This document shows positions 18,535-26,937 of a stretch of 64,000 nt of DNA, piece by piece (position 1 is the first letter of the stretch; every line of letters starts with the position of its first letter). The DNA is from Gluconobacter cerinus (lineage in GTDB: Bacteria; Pseudomonadota; Alphaproteobacteria; Acetobacterales; Acetobacteraceae). The notes beneath the pieces were generated by a model. The model did not search any database. It saw only the letters and a list, made by a program, of their open reading frames with translations, and was not told where the DNA came from. Position numbers and translations under genes: made by a program. The stretch covers positions 1 through 64,000 of the forward strand of contig NZ_BEWM01000007.1 in the NCBI RefSeq assembly GCF_002723935.1, in the 5' to 3' direction.

Positions 18535-18599
18535 TCTATCGTGATATCTAAATATCACTCTATCACTTCGTTCTGTCATACAGCAAGAAAGCTCACGTC

Positions 18600-21014
18600 G
18601 TGGTTGGTTTCGTCCGTTGCGCTACAGTTCGTACCGTGCACTCCCTGTCCTCAGGTGCGCAGACCTGCGCTTGCCGTGGCAAGTGGAGCATGGCATCCGC
18701 ACTCTGCGGGCAGACGCTTGCTTTCGTGACTGTTGCGATGGGCGTCTCCACGGCATCTGGTCATGCCAGTGACTTACCTCACAAGGAGAAAGCTGCAGGG
18801 CACACTCAGGCCAGCAAGCAGACTTCGTCGGTCGGTCGTCCGGCAGGGCTGGAGACGGTGATCGTCACAGCAAACCGCCGTTCGCAGGATATTCAGAAAG
18901 TCCCTGCCACAATCACGGCGATCAGCGCGGAAACGATTGCACGCCAGCATATGGACAGTGCAGCAGACGTCGCGGCTTTTGCGCCCAATGCACTGGGGTA
19001 TAATTTCGATGGGCGTTTGCGTCCCCGGTATTATATCCGCGGAGTTGGCAACGGGAATGTCGCCAATAATGCAGTCGGTGCCGTCGCGCTTTATGCAGAC
19101 GATGTTTACCTGAACAGCCTCGCCTTTCAGGGATTTCCACTGTTTGATCAGGCGCAGGTTGCCGTTTTGAACGGGCCTCAGGGTACGCTCTGGGGGAAAA
19201 ACGCTACGGCAGGTGCAATTCAGTTCACGTCTCTGCGCCCAACGTTTCGTAATGACGGTCATGCACAGGTCGATTTCGGGAATTATGGACAGAAGCGCGG
19301 GGAGCTGGTTCTTAACACGCCGATTATCAAGAACGAGCTCGCAACGCGACTGTCTGTGCGTTACGAAAATTCCGACGGATGGGCCCGCAACCAGCAGACC
19401 AACAAGCGTGTCGGAAATTTTGGCGATTTCGCAACCCGGTTCCAAACTCTCTGGCGTCCAAACGAGAGGCTGGAGTTCCTGCTCAACCTGCATGTGCGGG
19501 ACATGCAAGGCACGAACGTCCCATATTACAGCGCGCCCGGCACTTCAGTTTATTCCCCTTTGAAAACCGGTAGCCGTGACCTGACGAACACCAACGTCAA
19601 CGGGCGGCAGGCGCTCGTCTCAGAGGGAGCCTCCCTGCATACCACATGGCGTCCGGGGGCAGGGCTTGCACTAACGTCGATAACGGCGTTCGAAAATGCC
19701 CAGCGTCGCCTTTCCGGGGATGGTGATTACACACCTCAGGAGTTCAGTCGCTCGTATGACAAACTGCACCCGACGCAGGTTAGCCAGGAATTCCGGCTGG
19801 CATCCGACGCACAAAAGCGGATTTCCTGGATTGCTGGTGCTTATTACTTTCATGAAAACCTGAATGACACGAATGCAAGCGTGACGCTTCCGCCGGGTGC
19901 AGTGACGACACCGGCAATCATTGGTCAACCGGGTTATTCAGGAACGAGCTATACGCAGACAACCGATAGCGTCGCGATTTTTGGAAACACGACAATTCAC
20001 GTCAATAAATGGTTCCAGATTGCAGGGGGTGTCCGCTGGACGCACGATTACCTGCATCTGGATTTGGAGAGCAGGCAGGGGCTGTCACCAGTCTCGTTCT
20101 CGTCTAACTCTGCGAACTGGTGGAATGCGGCAAGCGTCGCATCCCCTCTCGTCGGGATTGATAGCTACCATGGTGGGCGGAGCTGGTCGAATGTCAGCTA
20201 CGAAGTCGAGCCTCAGGTTCTGCTTGGCAAAAACCAGATGGTCTACGTCCGTATTGCCGATGGTTACCGCTCGGGATTGTTCAACACGCAGATTACCCCC
20301 AATCCGGTTAATCGAGGGGGAACGCCGCTACAGAAGGCCGCGCCAGTCAATCCGGAAACCCTGTCGTCCTATGAAGGAGGCTATAAGGGAAGCTGGTTTG
20401 ACAAGCGCTTTACCCTGAGCGCGGATGGCTTCTACTCCAAGTACGACAACATCCAGGTTTCCTGGACGGCCACCGATGCCGCAACGAAATCGACCATTAT
20501 CTCGTTGACGAATGCGGCATCGGGTATTTCCTACGGTGGAGAGTTCGCGTTTCAGGCACGCCCCCTGAACGATCTGACCGTATCCGGAAACGTCGGTATT
20601 CTGCGCACGAAGTTTACGAACTTTACGGCTCCGACAGGCGCAACGGATCTGACAGGGAATGAATTCGCCCGTGCCCCGCACCAGACGGCCAATATCTCCG
20701 TCGATTACAGCTACCATACCCGCATTGGTGATGGCTCGGTCGGCACGCGCTGGAACTACACGGGGCACTATTTCTACCTCGTTTCAAATGAAAAAGCCTC
20801 GGCATTGCAGCAATCCGCCGTTTGGCTCGGAGACGTGCATGCATCCTTCCGGCCGTGGAACAGTCGCTGGGAGTTGAGCGGAATTGTCTCGAATATTACC
20901 GGCAACAGGTACGTCGTTCAGGTTCTCCCATACTCCGCAACAAGTCAGACTTTTACATATCAGTATAGCGCTCCGCGAATGTTTCTACTTTCTGCTCGCG
21001 TAGATTTCTTTTGA
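18600..21014 (+). CDS. TonB-dependent receptor of the Dsz-like operon
   Basis: 804-residue outer-membrane receptor for energy-dependent uptake of a scarce ligand. Plug domain: LETVIVTANRRSQDIQKVPATITAISAETI (residues about 85-115), PRYYIRGVGN and LNGPQGTLWGKNATAGAIQF. The C-terminus ends in aromatic-rich strands (PRMFLLSARVDFF) as expected for a 22-strand barrel. GTG 18600 is taken as start; ATG 18690 also gives a signal peptide (MASALCGQTLAFVTVAMG...) and may be the real one. The architecture resembles iron-complex/sulfonate type receptors in alphaproteobacteria. It is first in the operon, 14 bases before the amidohydrolase. The ligand is probably an organosulfur compound, by context only. 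Confidence 0.9.
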   Translation: MVGFVRCATVRTVHSLSSGAQTCACRGKWSMASALCGQTLAFVTVAMGVSTASGHASDLPHKEKAAGHTQASKQTSSVGRPAGLETVIVTANRRSQDIQKVPATITAISAETIARQHMDSAADVAAFAPNALGYNFDGRLRPRYYIRGVGNGNVANNAVGAVALYADDVYLNSLAFQGFPLFDQAQVAVLNGPQGTLWGKNATAGAIQFTSLRPTFRNDGHAQVDFGNYGQKRGELVLNTPIIKNELATRLSVRYENSDGWARNQQTNKRVGNFGDFATRFQTLWRPNERLEFLLNLHVRDMQGTNVPYYSAPGTSVYSPLKTGSRDLTNTNVNGRQALVSEGASLHTTWRPGAGLALTSITAFENAQRRLSGDGDYTPQEFSRSYDKLHPTQVSQEFRLASDAQKRISWIAGAYYFHENLNDTNASVTLPPGAVTTPAIIGQPGYSGTSYTQTTDSVAIFGNTTIHVNKWFQIAGGVRWTHDYLHLDLESRQGLSPVSFSSNSANWWNAASVASPLVGIDSYHGGRSWSNVSYEVEPQVLLGKNQMVYVRIADGYRSGLFNTQITPNPVNRGGTPLQKAAPVNPETLSSYEGGYKGSWFDKRFTLSADGFYSKYDNIQVSWTATDAATKSTIISLTNAASGISYGGEFAFQARPLNDLTVSGNVGILRTKFTNFTAPTGATDLTGNEFARAPHQTANISVDYSYHTRIGDGSVGTRWNYTGHYFYLVSNEKASALQQSAVWLGDVHASFRPWNSRWELSGIVSNITGNRYVVQVLPYSATSQTFTYQYSAPRMFLLSARVDFF

Positions 21015-21028
21015 GGAGGGGAACACCC

Positions 21029-22105
21029 ATGGTTCAGTCTTTTCCAGTTATTGATCTTCACGCTCATTGGTTTTCACCTTCGACCCTCCACATTCTGGGT
21101 AAGCGTACGGAAGCGCCTCGTATTGGACAGCAGGGCGATAGTCTTGCCATCTGGCGTACCGGCGCTGGAGCAGGGAAAGGAGGGGCATTCCCCCTTGGCT
21201 CACAATGGACAGACGTCAATACGCGCCTTGCCCATCTGGATGAGGCAGGCATAGCTCACCAGCTTATTTCCTGGCCCACCACTCTTGGTGTTGATGCTGC
21301 ATTGCCCGCGGCAGAAACGTTGGACCTCTGGACTGCATGGAATGACGAAACATCGTCACTGGTTCGTCAGCACCCCGATCGTTTCAGCGCCGTAGCCGCA
21401 TTGAGCACGAGCGATCTCGCATGGTCTGCACGCGAACTGGCGCGAGGCCATGAGAAACTTGGTCTGATTGGCGGTGTTCTACCAGTTAATGGGTTCTTTT
21501 CCCGTGCCTCGGCAGAGCAGTTCAGGTCCCTGTTTGAAGTGGCGCAGGCACATCACAGTCACATCTACCTGCATACAGGATTTGCCAATCCCGTCATCGC
21601 AGGGCAGCCGCCGAATATCATCTACGACGATAACGAAGCGATCCGCTGGGTTATCGATAACGGCTTTCACTTCGCCTCAGCCATAGCAACACTGGCGTTC
21701 ACGGATTTTCTTGATCCGTTTCCTGATGTCACGCTTCAGATTGCGATGCTCGGAGGCAGTGGACTGGGTGCGTTGGCCGCAGAACAGGCGGAGGTGTCCC
21801 CCCGTATTCAGGTCGGCTCACTGCGTCATCACTTCCGTCAGATCTGGCTGGACACCGGTGCGGCCGGGAGTGGAAGTGCTGCCGTGGCTGCTGCGATCCG
21901 TGTCTTGGGTTCGGAGCGGGTCGTGTTCGGCTCCGATTACGCGCCACTGCCAGATGTCAGATCCACCCTTGAGCGTGTTCGTGCCGCTACATCTTACGAT
22001 CCGGACGGTCAGCGCTCCGTGCTTTCTTCCAATGCCCTCTCGCTGCTCTCCCGCCATGGCGGTTTTCCCGTACATCTGACGGCTTTCAAGGACACTGCAC
22101 CATGA
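21029..22105 (+). CDS. Amidohydrolase_2 family metal-dependent hydrolase/decarboxylase
   Basis: 358 residues of the ACMSD/gamma-resorcylate decarboxylase-type amidohydrolase family. Metal ligands visible: VIDLHAHWF (HxH near residues 11-13), HIYLHTGFANP (mid-protein His) and VFGSDYAPLP (Asp near the C-terminus). ATG 21029 has GGAGGGG 7 bases upstream and is clearly better than the upstream TTG. It overlaps the next gene by 4 bases. In this operon it may hydrolyse or decarboxylate a ring-opened or sulfur-free product made by the DszC-like and DszB-like enzymes; this is speculation from neighbours. Confidence 0.85.
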   Translation: MVQSFPVIDLHAHWFSPSTLHILGKRTEAPRIGQQGDSLAIWRTGAGAGKGGAFPLGSQWTDVNTRLAHLDEAGIAHQLISWPTTLGVDAALPAAETLDLWTAWNDETSSLVRQHPDRFSAVAALSTSDLAWSARELARGHEKLGLIGGVLPVNGFFSRASAEQFRSLFEVAQAHHSHIYLHTGFANPVIAGQPPNIIYDDNEAIRWVIDNGFHFASAIATLAFTDFLDPFPDVTLQIAMLGGSGLGALAAEQAEVSPRIQVGSLRHHFRQIWLDTGAAGSGSAAVAAAIRVLGSERVVFGSDYAPLPDVRSTLERVRAATSYDPDGQRSVLSSNALSLLSRHGGFPVHLTAFKDTAP

Positions 22106-23121
22106 TGCGCCCTGTTGTTCACTATACCCGTTGCCCCTCCGTTCCGACCGTAACGGCGCTTGCGCAGGCACAGGGCCTTTTGCAGGAAGAGTTCCGTGAT
22201 GAGCCCGATGTAGATTTCGAATTCACGTCCGTCGGTTTTTCACCCAAGCTGAAATATGAGGGAGCAGACCGCCTGTGGCTCCGCAATGCCGGGCATGCAC
22301 CAGCGGTGTGGAAGCGTAGTCTGGGTGTCGCCTGCAAGGTCGTTGGCCTTGCCTTCCTTGAAGGTCGTTACCCTGTACTGTCCCTTCACAGCAAAGGTGT
22401 CGCCAGTCCTGCATCACTGAAAGGCCGTCGCGTCGCGATCTTTCATAATCCGGACAGTCCGTTCGATCTGATGGTCGCACAGCAGTTCAAGATCTATCAG
22501 ACGGCCCTGCAATCAGTCGGGTTATCTCTTGAGGACGTGGAGCCTGTTTACCTCCCGCGTTTTCATCCCGGTGCCGTAAAGGGCAGCTTTCTTCTCTCGC
22601 TTTTTCATAAGGGACTGGAAGCGCTTGAGGCGGGAGAAGTAGACGTAGTCGCCGCCTCAATCCCCCCAGACAGCGGCTTCTACCCGCAGCTTAACGTAGT
22701 TTATGACACGCGCCTTGCGCCAGACCGGGTCTCGCGTGTTCATCCATCTGTCCTGCGTGGTCTTGTTGTCAGTCAGCCGCTTCTCGATGAACGCCGTGAT
22801 CTTGTGGTCCGGATTGTTGAGCGCCTGATTGAGGCGTCGGAACTAGCCGTACAGGCACCGTTGGAAGCCATCCGTACCCTGGCCAGTGATCTGGGACAGG
22901 CACCAGAAGCTCTGGCGGCAGTGTATGAAAATATTCCTCAAGGCGTACGTCTTGAGTTGAACGATGACTATGTTGCGTCTCTGGCGGCCCAAAAAGAATT
23001 CCTCCTGCGCCACCGTCTTATCGAACATGATTTCGATCTGGAAAGCTGGATTGATCGCTCCATCCTTGTCGATGCCACGGCTCTTCATCGCCAGCGGCAG
23101 GCACAGAACGTGAAGGTCTAG
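22102..23121 (+). CDS. DszB-like sulfinate desulfinase homologue
   Basis: 339 residues, cytoplasmic (no signal peptide), with the fold of NrtA/SsuA-type binding proteins. The pattern matches DszB, the 2-hydroxybiphenyl-2-sulfinate desulfinase of the 4S pathway: HYTRCPSVPTVTALAQAQG aligns with DszB TYSNCPVPNALLTASESG, so Cys11 corresponds to catalytic Cys27; WLRNAG aligns with TRFGG, so Arg61 corresponds to Arg70; and the C-terminal QKEFLLRHRLIEHDFDLESW aligns with TQQFLLTNNLLQEPVALDQW. By this hand alignment catalytic His60 falls on Lys51, so substrate or chemistry may differ. It is coupled to the amidohydrolase (4-base overlap). Alternative: a cytoplasmic binding-protein-like enzyme of another desulfurisation route. 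Confidence 0.75.
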   Translation: MMRPVVHYTRCPSVPTVTALAQAQGLLQEEFRDEPDVDFEFTSVGFSPKLKYEGADRLWLRNAGHAPAVWKRSLGVACKVVGLAFLEGRYPVLSLHSKGVASPASLKGRRVAIFHNPDSPFDLMVAQQFKIYQTALQSVGLSLEDVEPVYLPRFHPGAVKGSFLLSLFHKGLEALEAGEVDVVAASIPPDSGFYPQLNVVYDTRLAPDRVSRVHPSVLRGLVVSQPLLDERRDLVVRIVERLIEASELAVQAPLEAIRTLASDLGQAPEALAAVYENIPQGVRLELNDDYVASLAAQKEFLLRHRLIEHDFDLESWIDRSILVDATALHRQRQAQNVKV

Positions 23122-23126
23122 TCGCC

Positions 23127-24407
23127 ATGTCTGATGCGTCATTGATCCTTTCTTCCGAGACTGGAGCCGCCATGTCGACAGTTGGTCCTTCTGCCCGTGC
23201 GTCGCGGGGACGGGCGCTTGCACTGCTGCTGGCGACGGGAACAGCCTGCGCCATGGATGGCATGATCCTTGCCGGGCTTCTGACACCAATTAAGGCGGAT
23301 CTTCATCTGTCGGATGCTGCTTTTGGAAGTGTTGCGTCCATCTCGACGATTGCCGGTGTTGTCGGTGCCCCGCTTTTCGCGGCTCTGGCATCACGGTTCA
23401 GTCGCAAGAGCGTTCTGATTGGATCAATCATTCTCTGGAGCCTTGCATCTGCGGGGAGTGCCTTGGCATCAGGCCTCGCAACGCTGGTGTTGTGGCGTAC
23501 GCTGACAAACTTCGGCATCGCGGCATATCAGGGCATTGCTCCCGGATGGCTGGCGGACTTGTATGATCGCCGTGAACGAAACTTTGTCTTTTCCTTGTTC
23601 ATGCTGCGGAACAAGCTGGGATCTGCTCTGGCATTCGGGGTTGGAGGCTGGATCGCAGCCCATGCCGACTGGCATCGGGCTTTTCTGTTGACCGGGCTTC
23701 CGGGGCTTGTTTTGGCACTGTTACTGCTTCTGATCGCAGAGCCAGCGCCGGGACATGCCGATGGGCATATCGTGACCGAAAAAGTCTTTGGAGGGTGGAA
23801 GCATCAGCTCTCCGTTCTGAAGATTGGCCCGTATGTGACGCATCTGGCCGCACTATGCCTGTTTTTCTCGGGTATGATGACGGCACAGATGTGGCTTCCA
23901 GCCTTTCTGCACCGGGCGCATGGGCTGGATAACCTTCACGCCACGCGTTTTGCTTTCCTCGTTCTGATAGCCACTTTGCCAGCGGGTCCCCTCGGCGGGT
24001 GGTTGACCGGGCGTTTTCTAGCTGATCGGGTCTGGGGCATTGCCGCATCTCTTGCCGTGAGTGCGCTATTGGCAGCGTCCCTGTTCCTCGTCGCTTTTAC
24101 CACATCCAGTCTGTCACTCTGCGAAGTCTTTAGTCTGCTTGCGATTGCTACGTTTGGGGCAACGGCTGGCAGCCTGACGACCTTGCTGATCGAGACGGTC
24201 CCGGTATCGCTTCGTACGATTTCCGGATCGTTTGGCGCAATGGTTGCCGGCGGCATCTCCGGATTAATCGCTCCATGGCTCCTCGGATTGCTGTCGGACC
24301 GTTTCGGGCTGGCCCACGCCATCCTCGTCGGTCCGGCTTTCTATGCTCTGGCGGCAATCTTTTGGATTGGCCTGACCCTTCACACATTCCGTACCCGCGC
24401 ATCCTGA
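23127..24407 (+). CDS. MFS transporter of the Dsz-like operon
   Basis: 426-residue major facilitator with about 12 transmembrane segments. The motif-A loop ALASRFSRKSVLIGSI follows helix 2, and TPIKADLHLSDAAFGSVAS is typical of the aromatic-acid/organic-anion exporters and importers of this superfamily. It starts 5 bases after the desulfinase homologue. In context it would carry the organosulfur substrate across the inner membrane, or export the sulfur-free skeleton; the sequence does not decide. An internal ATG at 23172 is a possible alternative start. Confidence 0.88.
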   Translation: MSDASLILSSETGAAMSTVGPSARASRGRALALLLATGTACAMDGMILAGLLTPIKADLHLSDAAFGSVASISTIAGVVGAPLFAALASRFSRKSVLIGSIILWSLASAGSALASGLATLVLWRTLTNFGIAAYQGIAPGWLADLYDRRERNFVFSLFMLRNKLGSALAFGVGGWIAAHADWHRAFLLTGLPGLVLALLLLLIAEPAPGHADGHIVTEKVFGGWKHQLSVLKIGPYVTHLAALCLFFSGMMTAQMWLPAFLHRAHGLDNLHATRFAFLVLIATLPAGPLGGWLTGRFLADRVWGIAASLAVSALLAASLFLVAFTTSSLSLCEVFSLLAIATFGATAGSLTTLLIETVPVSLRTISGSFGAMVAGGISGLIAPWLLGLLSDRFGLAHAILVGPAFYALAAIFWIGLTLHTFRTRAS

Positions 24408-24435
24408 TCCTTCACATCATTAAGGCTTGGACACC

Positions 24436-25701
24436 ATGAACGCCATCAATACTCTGTCTCCGGTTACGGCTGCCCGTAATGCTCTTGTTGCGGCTACACG
24501 GCCCCAAATAGCCGAAGTATATCCTGAGGATTGGGTGGCACGCGCCCGTGAACTCGCTGCGGAGTTTCAGGTTGACGCCATCGACCGTGATCATGAAGGA
24601 AAGCGACCTGTTAACCAGATCCGCCGTCTGCGGGAGAGCGGACTGGTGAGCCTGCTCTATCCAAAGGCGCTCGGCGGTGGTGGCGGGACGTTGCAGGATG
24701 CCGCCAATAGCGTGCTGGAAATCGCCAAGGTTGACGGCTCCACAGCCGCACTTCTCGGGTTTCACTTCTATAATTCACTCGTGCCATTGCTGGCCGACTA
24801 TACGGATAAAAATGCTGATTTTGTAAAACGCTCAACACAATTACGCTGGCTTTGGGGGAACGTCACGCAATATGTAAACAAAGATTTCGTGGCGCAGCAC
24901 CATCCTGAAGGTGGCTTCACAATCAGCGGCATAAAGAAGTGGAATACAGGCGCTCCACTGGCAGAAATCACGACCGTTCTTGCGATTCACCCTGATCGTG
25001 ACCGGTATATCTATTCGGTCATTCCCACCAATCGTGAGGGGCTAACGTTCCACGATGACTGGAATCCTATTGGTTTGCGAGGGGCTGATTCCGGAACGAT
25101 TGAATTCGACAATGTCAGAATTCAACCTGAAGAAGTTCTTCACTGGTCCCATGGGCCGGGTCAGACTGGCCCTCTGCCGCTTTGGGCGAGTTTTGGAGCC
25201 ATCTTTTACTCGGCCGTTTTCATCGGGCGAACGTTGGGAGCTCTGGAGCGCGTGCGCGATTACACTCTGAGCGGCCGACGTCAGGGCACGTTTGCCGGTG
25301 CAGTAGTATCAGCAGACGACCCGTTCATACAGGCGGAATTTGGTCAGTACTGGGTAGAAGCCCAGGCGGCTCGCGCCTATTTCGAAACCACGATCCAGAC
25401 AGTTCAGGCTGCGTGGGAGCGTCGTCGTGAACTAACGGACGATGAACGTAGCAAAATCGCCATCGAGACGCTCTCATTGCGGACTTTCGCATCCCGAACA
25501 GCTCTTGAGATTACCCCGCGTATTTTTGAGCTCGCAGGAGGCCGGGGGACGGCATGGGCTGCCGATTTCGACCAGTACTGGCGCGATGCTCGCACTCTGT
25601 CGTCACATGATCCGGAAGTTCTGGCTCGACGCGTTATCGGGCAGCACACACTGCACGGCACATCACTGGTCTTCCCAACGCATTTCAAAAATGAAAATTA
25701 G
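24436..25701 (+). CDS. DszC-like flavin monooxygenase (acyl-CoA dehydrogenase fold)
   Basis: 421 residues. It resembles DszC/SfnC-type enzymes: two-component FMNH2-dependent monooxygenases with an acyl-CoA dehydrogenase fold that oxidise organic sulfur. Seen: LRESGLVSLLYPKALGGGGGT (DszC: LRDSGLLALLVPREYGG), DGSTAALLGFHFYNSLVP, YSVIPTNREGLTFHDDWNPIGLRGADSGTI (DszC: AIPTSRAGVTPNDDWAAIGMRQTDSG), and RTLSSHDPEVLARRVIGQHTLHG near the end, matching HSLHDPV...GKHTLNG. ATG 24436 with AAGG upstream is preferred to a TTG at 24427. A partner flavin reductase is not in the window, so it must come from elsewhere. Last gene of the operon. Confidence 0.85.
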   Translation: MNAINTLSPVTAARNALVAATRPQIAEVYPEDWVARARELAAEFQVDAIDRDHEGKRPVNQIRRLRESGLVSLLYPKALGGGGGTLQDAANSVLEIAKVDGSTAALLGFHFYNSLVPLLADYTDKNADFVKRSTQLRWLWGNVTQYVNKDFVAQHHPEGGFTISGIKKWNTGAPLAEITTVLAIHPDRDRYIYSVIPTNREGLTFHDDWNPIGLRGADSGTIEFDNVRIQPEEVLHWSHGPGQTGPLPLWASFGAIFYSAVFIGRTLGALERVRDYTLSGRRQGTFAGAVVSADDPFIQAEFGQYWVEAQAARAYFETTIQTVQAAWERRRELTDDERSKIAIETLSLRTFASRTALEITPRIFELAGGRGTAWAADFDQYWRDARTLSSHDPEVLARRVIGQHTLHGTSLVFPTHFKNEN

Positions 25702-25802
25702 AGCATGATCTGATCAGTCAGGGGAAGGGTTCGAAAAACCCTTTGGCTCTGAACTGTAGGCTGTGTTTCCCTACCTTGTGTGATGATTGGGGGGATGGCT
25801 CA

Positions 25803-26130
25803 TGAAGCAGCCGGGGTTCTTTGGTGTGACGAGCGGCTTGCCCGGTTAAGCGGCCTCGGCGACCAACTCGAAGCTTTTTCCCCGACTGTGGATTTTGAGG
25901 CGTTCCGCCCCGATCTGGAGAAGGCTCTGGCCTATTCAGACCGCAGCAAAGGCGGCCGTCCCCCGTTCGATCCGGTGCTGATGATCAAGATCCTGGTGAT
26001 CCAGACGCTGAACAATCTCTCCGACGAGCGAACGGAATATCTGATCAACGACCGACTGTCCTTCATGCGTTTCCTCGGTCTGGGACTGTCGGACCGGGTG
26101 CCCGATGCCAAAACGGTCTGGCTGGTTCGT
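25803..26130 (+). pseudogene. IS5-family transposase N-terminal fragment
   Basis: N-terminal third of an IS5-type transposase: after MKQPGFFGV one base is missing near 25828, then DERLARLSGLGDQLEAFSPTVDFEAFRP, SKGGRPPFDPVLMIKILVIQ, NDRLSFMRFLGLGLSDRVPDAKTVW. Homology stops abruptly near 26127, where the frame runs straight into a metallo-beta-lactamase-fold sequence. The DDE catalytic part is absent. It sits about 100 bases after the DszC-like gene, so one element edge may lie in 25702-25802, but I could not define an inverted repeat. Confidence 0.8.
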
Positions 26131-26759
26131 CATGTTATACGGCCGGTGCTTGATCCGGAGGAGACCGCCATCCGGCAGGTCGAACGGTTGGGTTTCTACC
26201 CGACTGATGTGCGACACATCCTGCTAACGCATTTCGATATTGATCATATCGGGGGCCTGTCGGATTTTCCTCGGGCACAGGTCCATCTGAGTGCAGCCGA
26301 GGCCCAAGGTGCGATTCACCACCCATCCTTTACCGAGCGTCAGCGCTACCATCCTCTGCAATGGGCCTATGGTCCGGCCATCGTCGAGCATGTACTAGGC
26401 AATGACGTCTGGCGTAGTTTTAGCGGTGTTAAAGCGCTACTGGAGACATCGCGCCTGGTCTGCTGATGGTGCCGCTACCCGGGCATACACGCGGCCATTG
26501 CGGCTATGCCATCGACACGGGGGAGCGTTGGCTTCTACATGCGGGCGACGCCTTCTATTACCTTGGAACACTGGACGGGCTTTCAAAGGTGCCGTTGTTG
26601 GCACGTATTCAGGAAAAGTTGCTGGCCTTCGACTTCGGGCAGGTCCGGAGTAATCATGCACGGCTGGCAGCACTTTATGCTCGCGCTGAACCCGACCTCG
26701 ACATTATCTGCGCACATGACCCGGCCCTGTTTTATAAATTCGCTCCAACGGGACAGTGA
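26131..26759 (+). pseudogene. Metallo-beta-lactamase-fold hydrolase, truncated and frameshifted
   Basis: Decayed gene resembling AHL-lactonase-like MBL hydrolases. The 5' part is missing, replaced by the transposase fragment. From 26131 the frame reads VIRPVLDPEETAIRQVERLG and ILLTHFDIDHIGG, the THxDxDHxGG metal site, up to a stop at 26464. The rest (DIAPGLLMVPLPGHTRGHCGYAI, LLHAGDAFYYLG, DLDIICAHDPALF) is in another frame, so a one-base change lies near 26440. The second-half metal ligands (GHTRGH, HAGD, CAHD) are all still recognisable. An ATG at 26466 exists, but translating only that half could not give an active site. Confidence 0.8.
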
Positions 26760-26937
26760 TCGGAAGAGAAAATTTTGTATCACGTGGCGCCGGTGACGGG
26801 GGCGTAGAGCCTCGGCGCGGCGACCGCGCGTACGTTTACCGCCGCTGCTCCCAGAAGCTGCGTTGCAGATCTGAACTCCGAAAAGGCCCTGCAACTTGCG
26901 TTAGGCTCAGGACCTTTTTATTCAAAGAAAGTGAAAT

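Noticed and set aside
25780-26466. Chimeric transposase-hydrolase frame as a fusion protein
   Set aside because: Both halves are truncated and the rest of the hydrolase is frame-shifted; a decay product is more likely.
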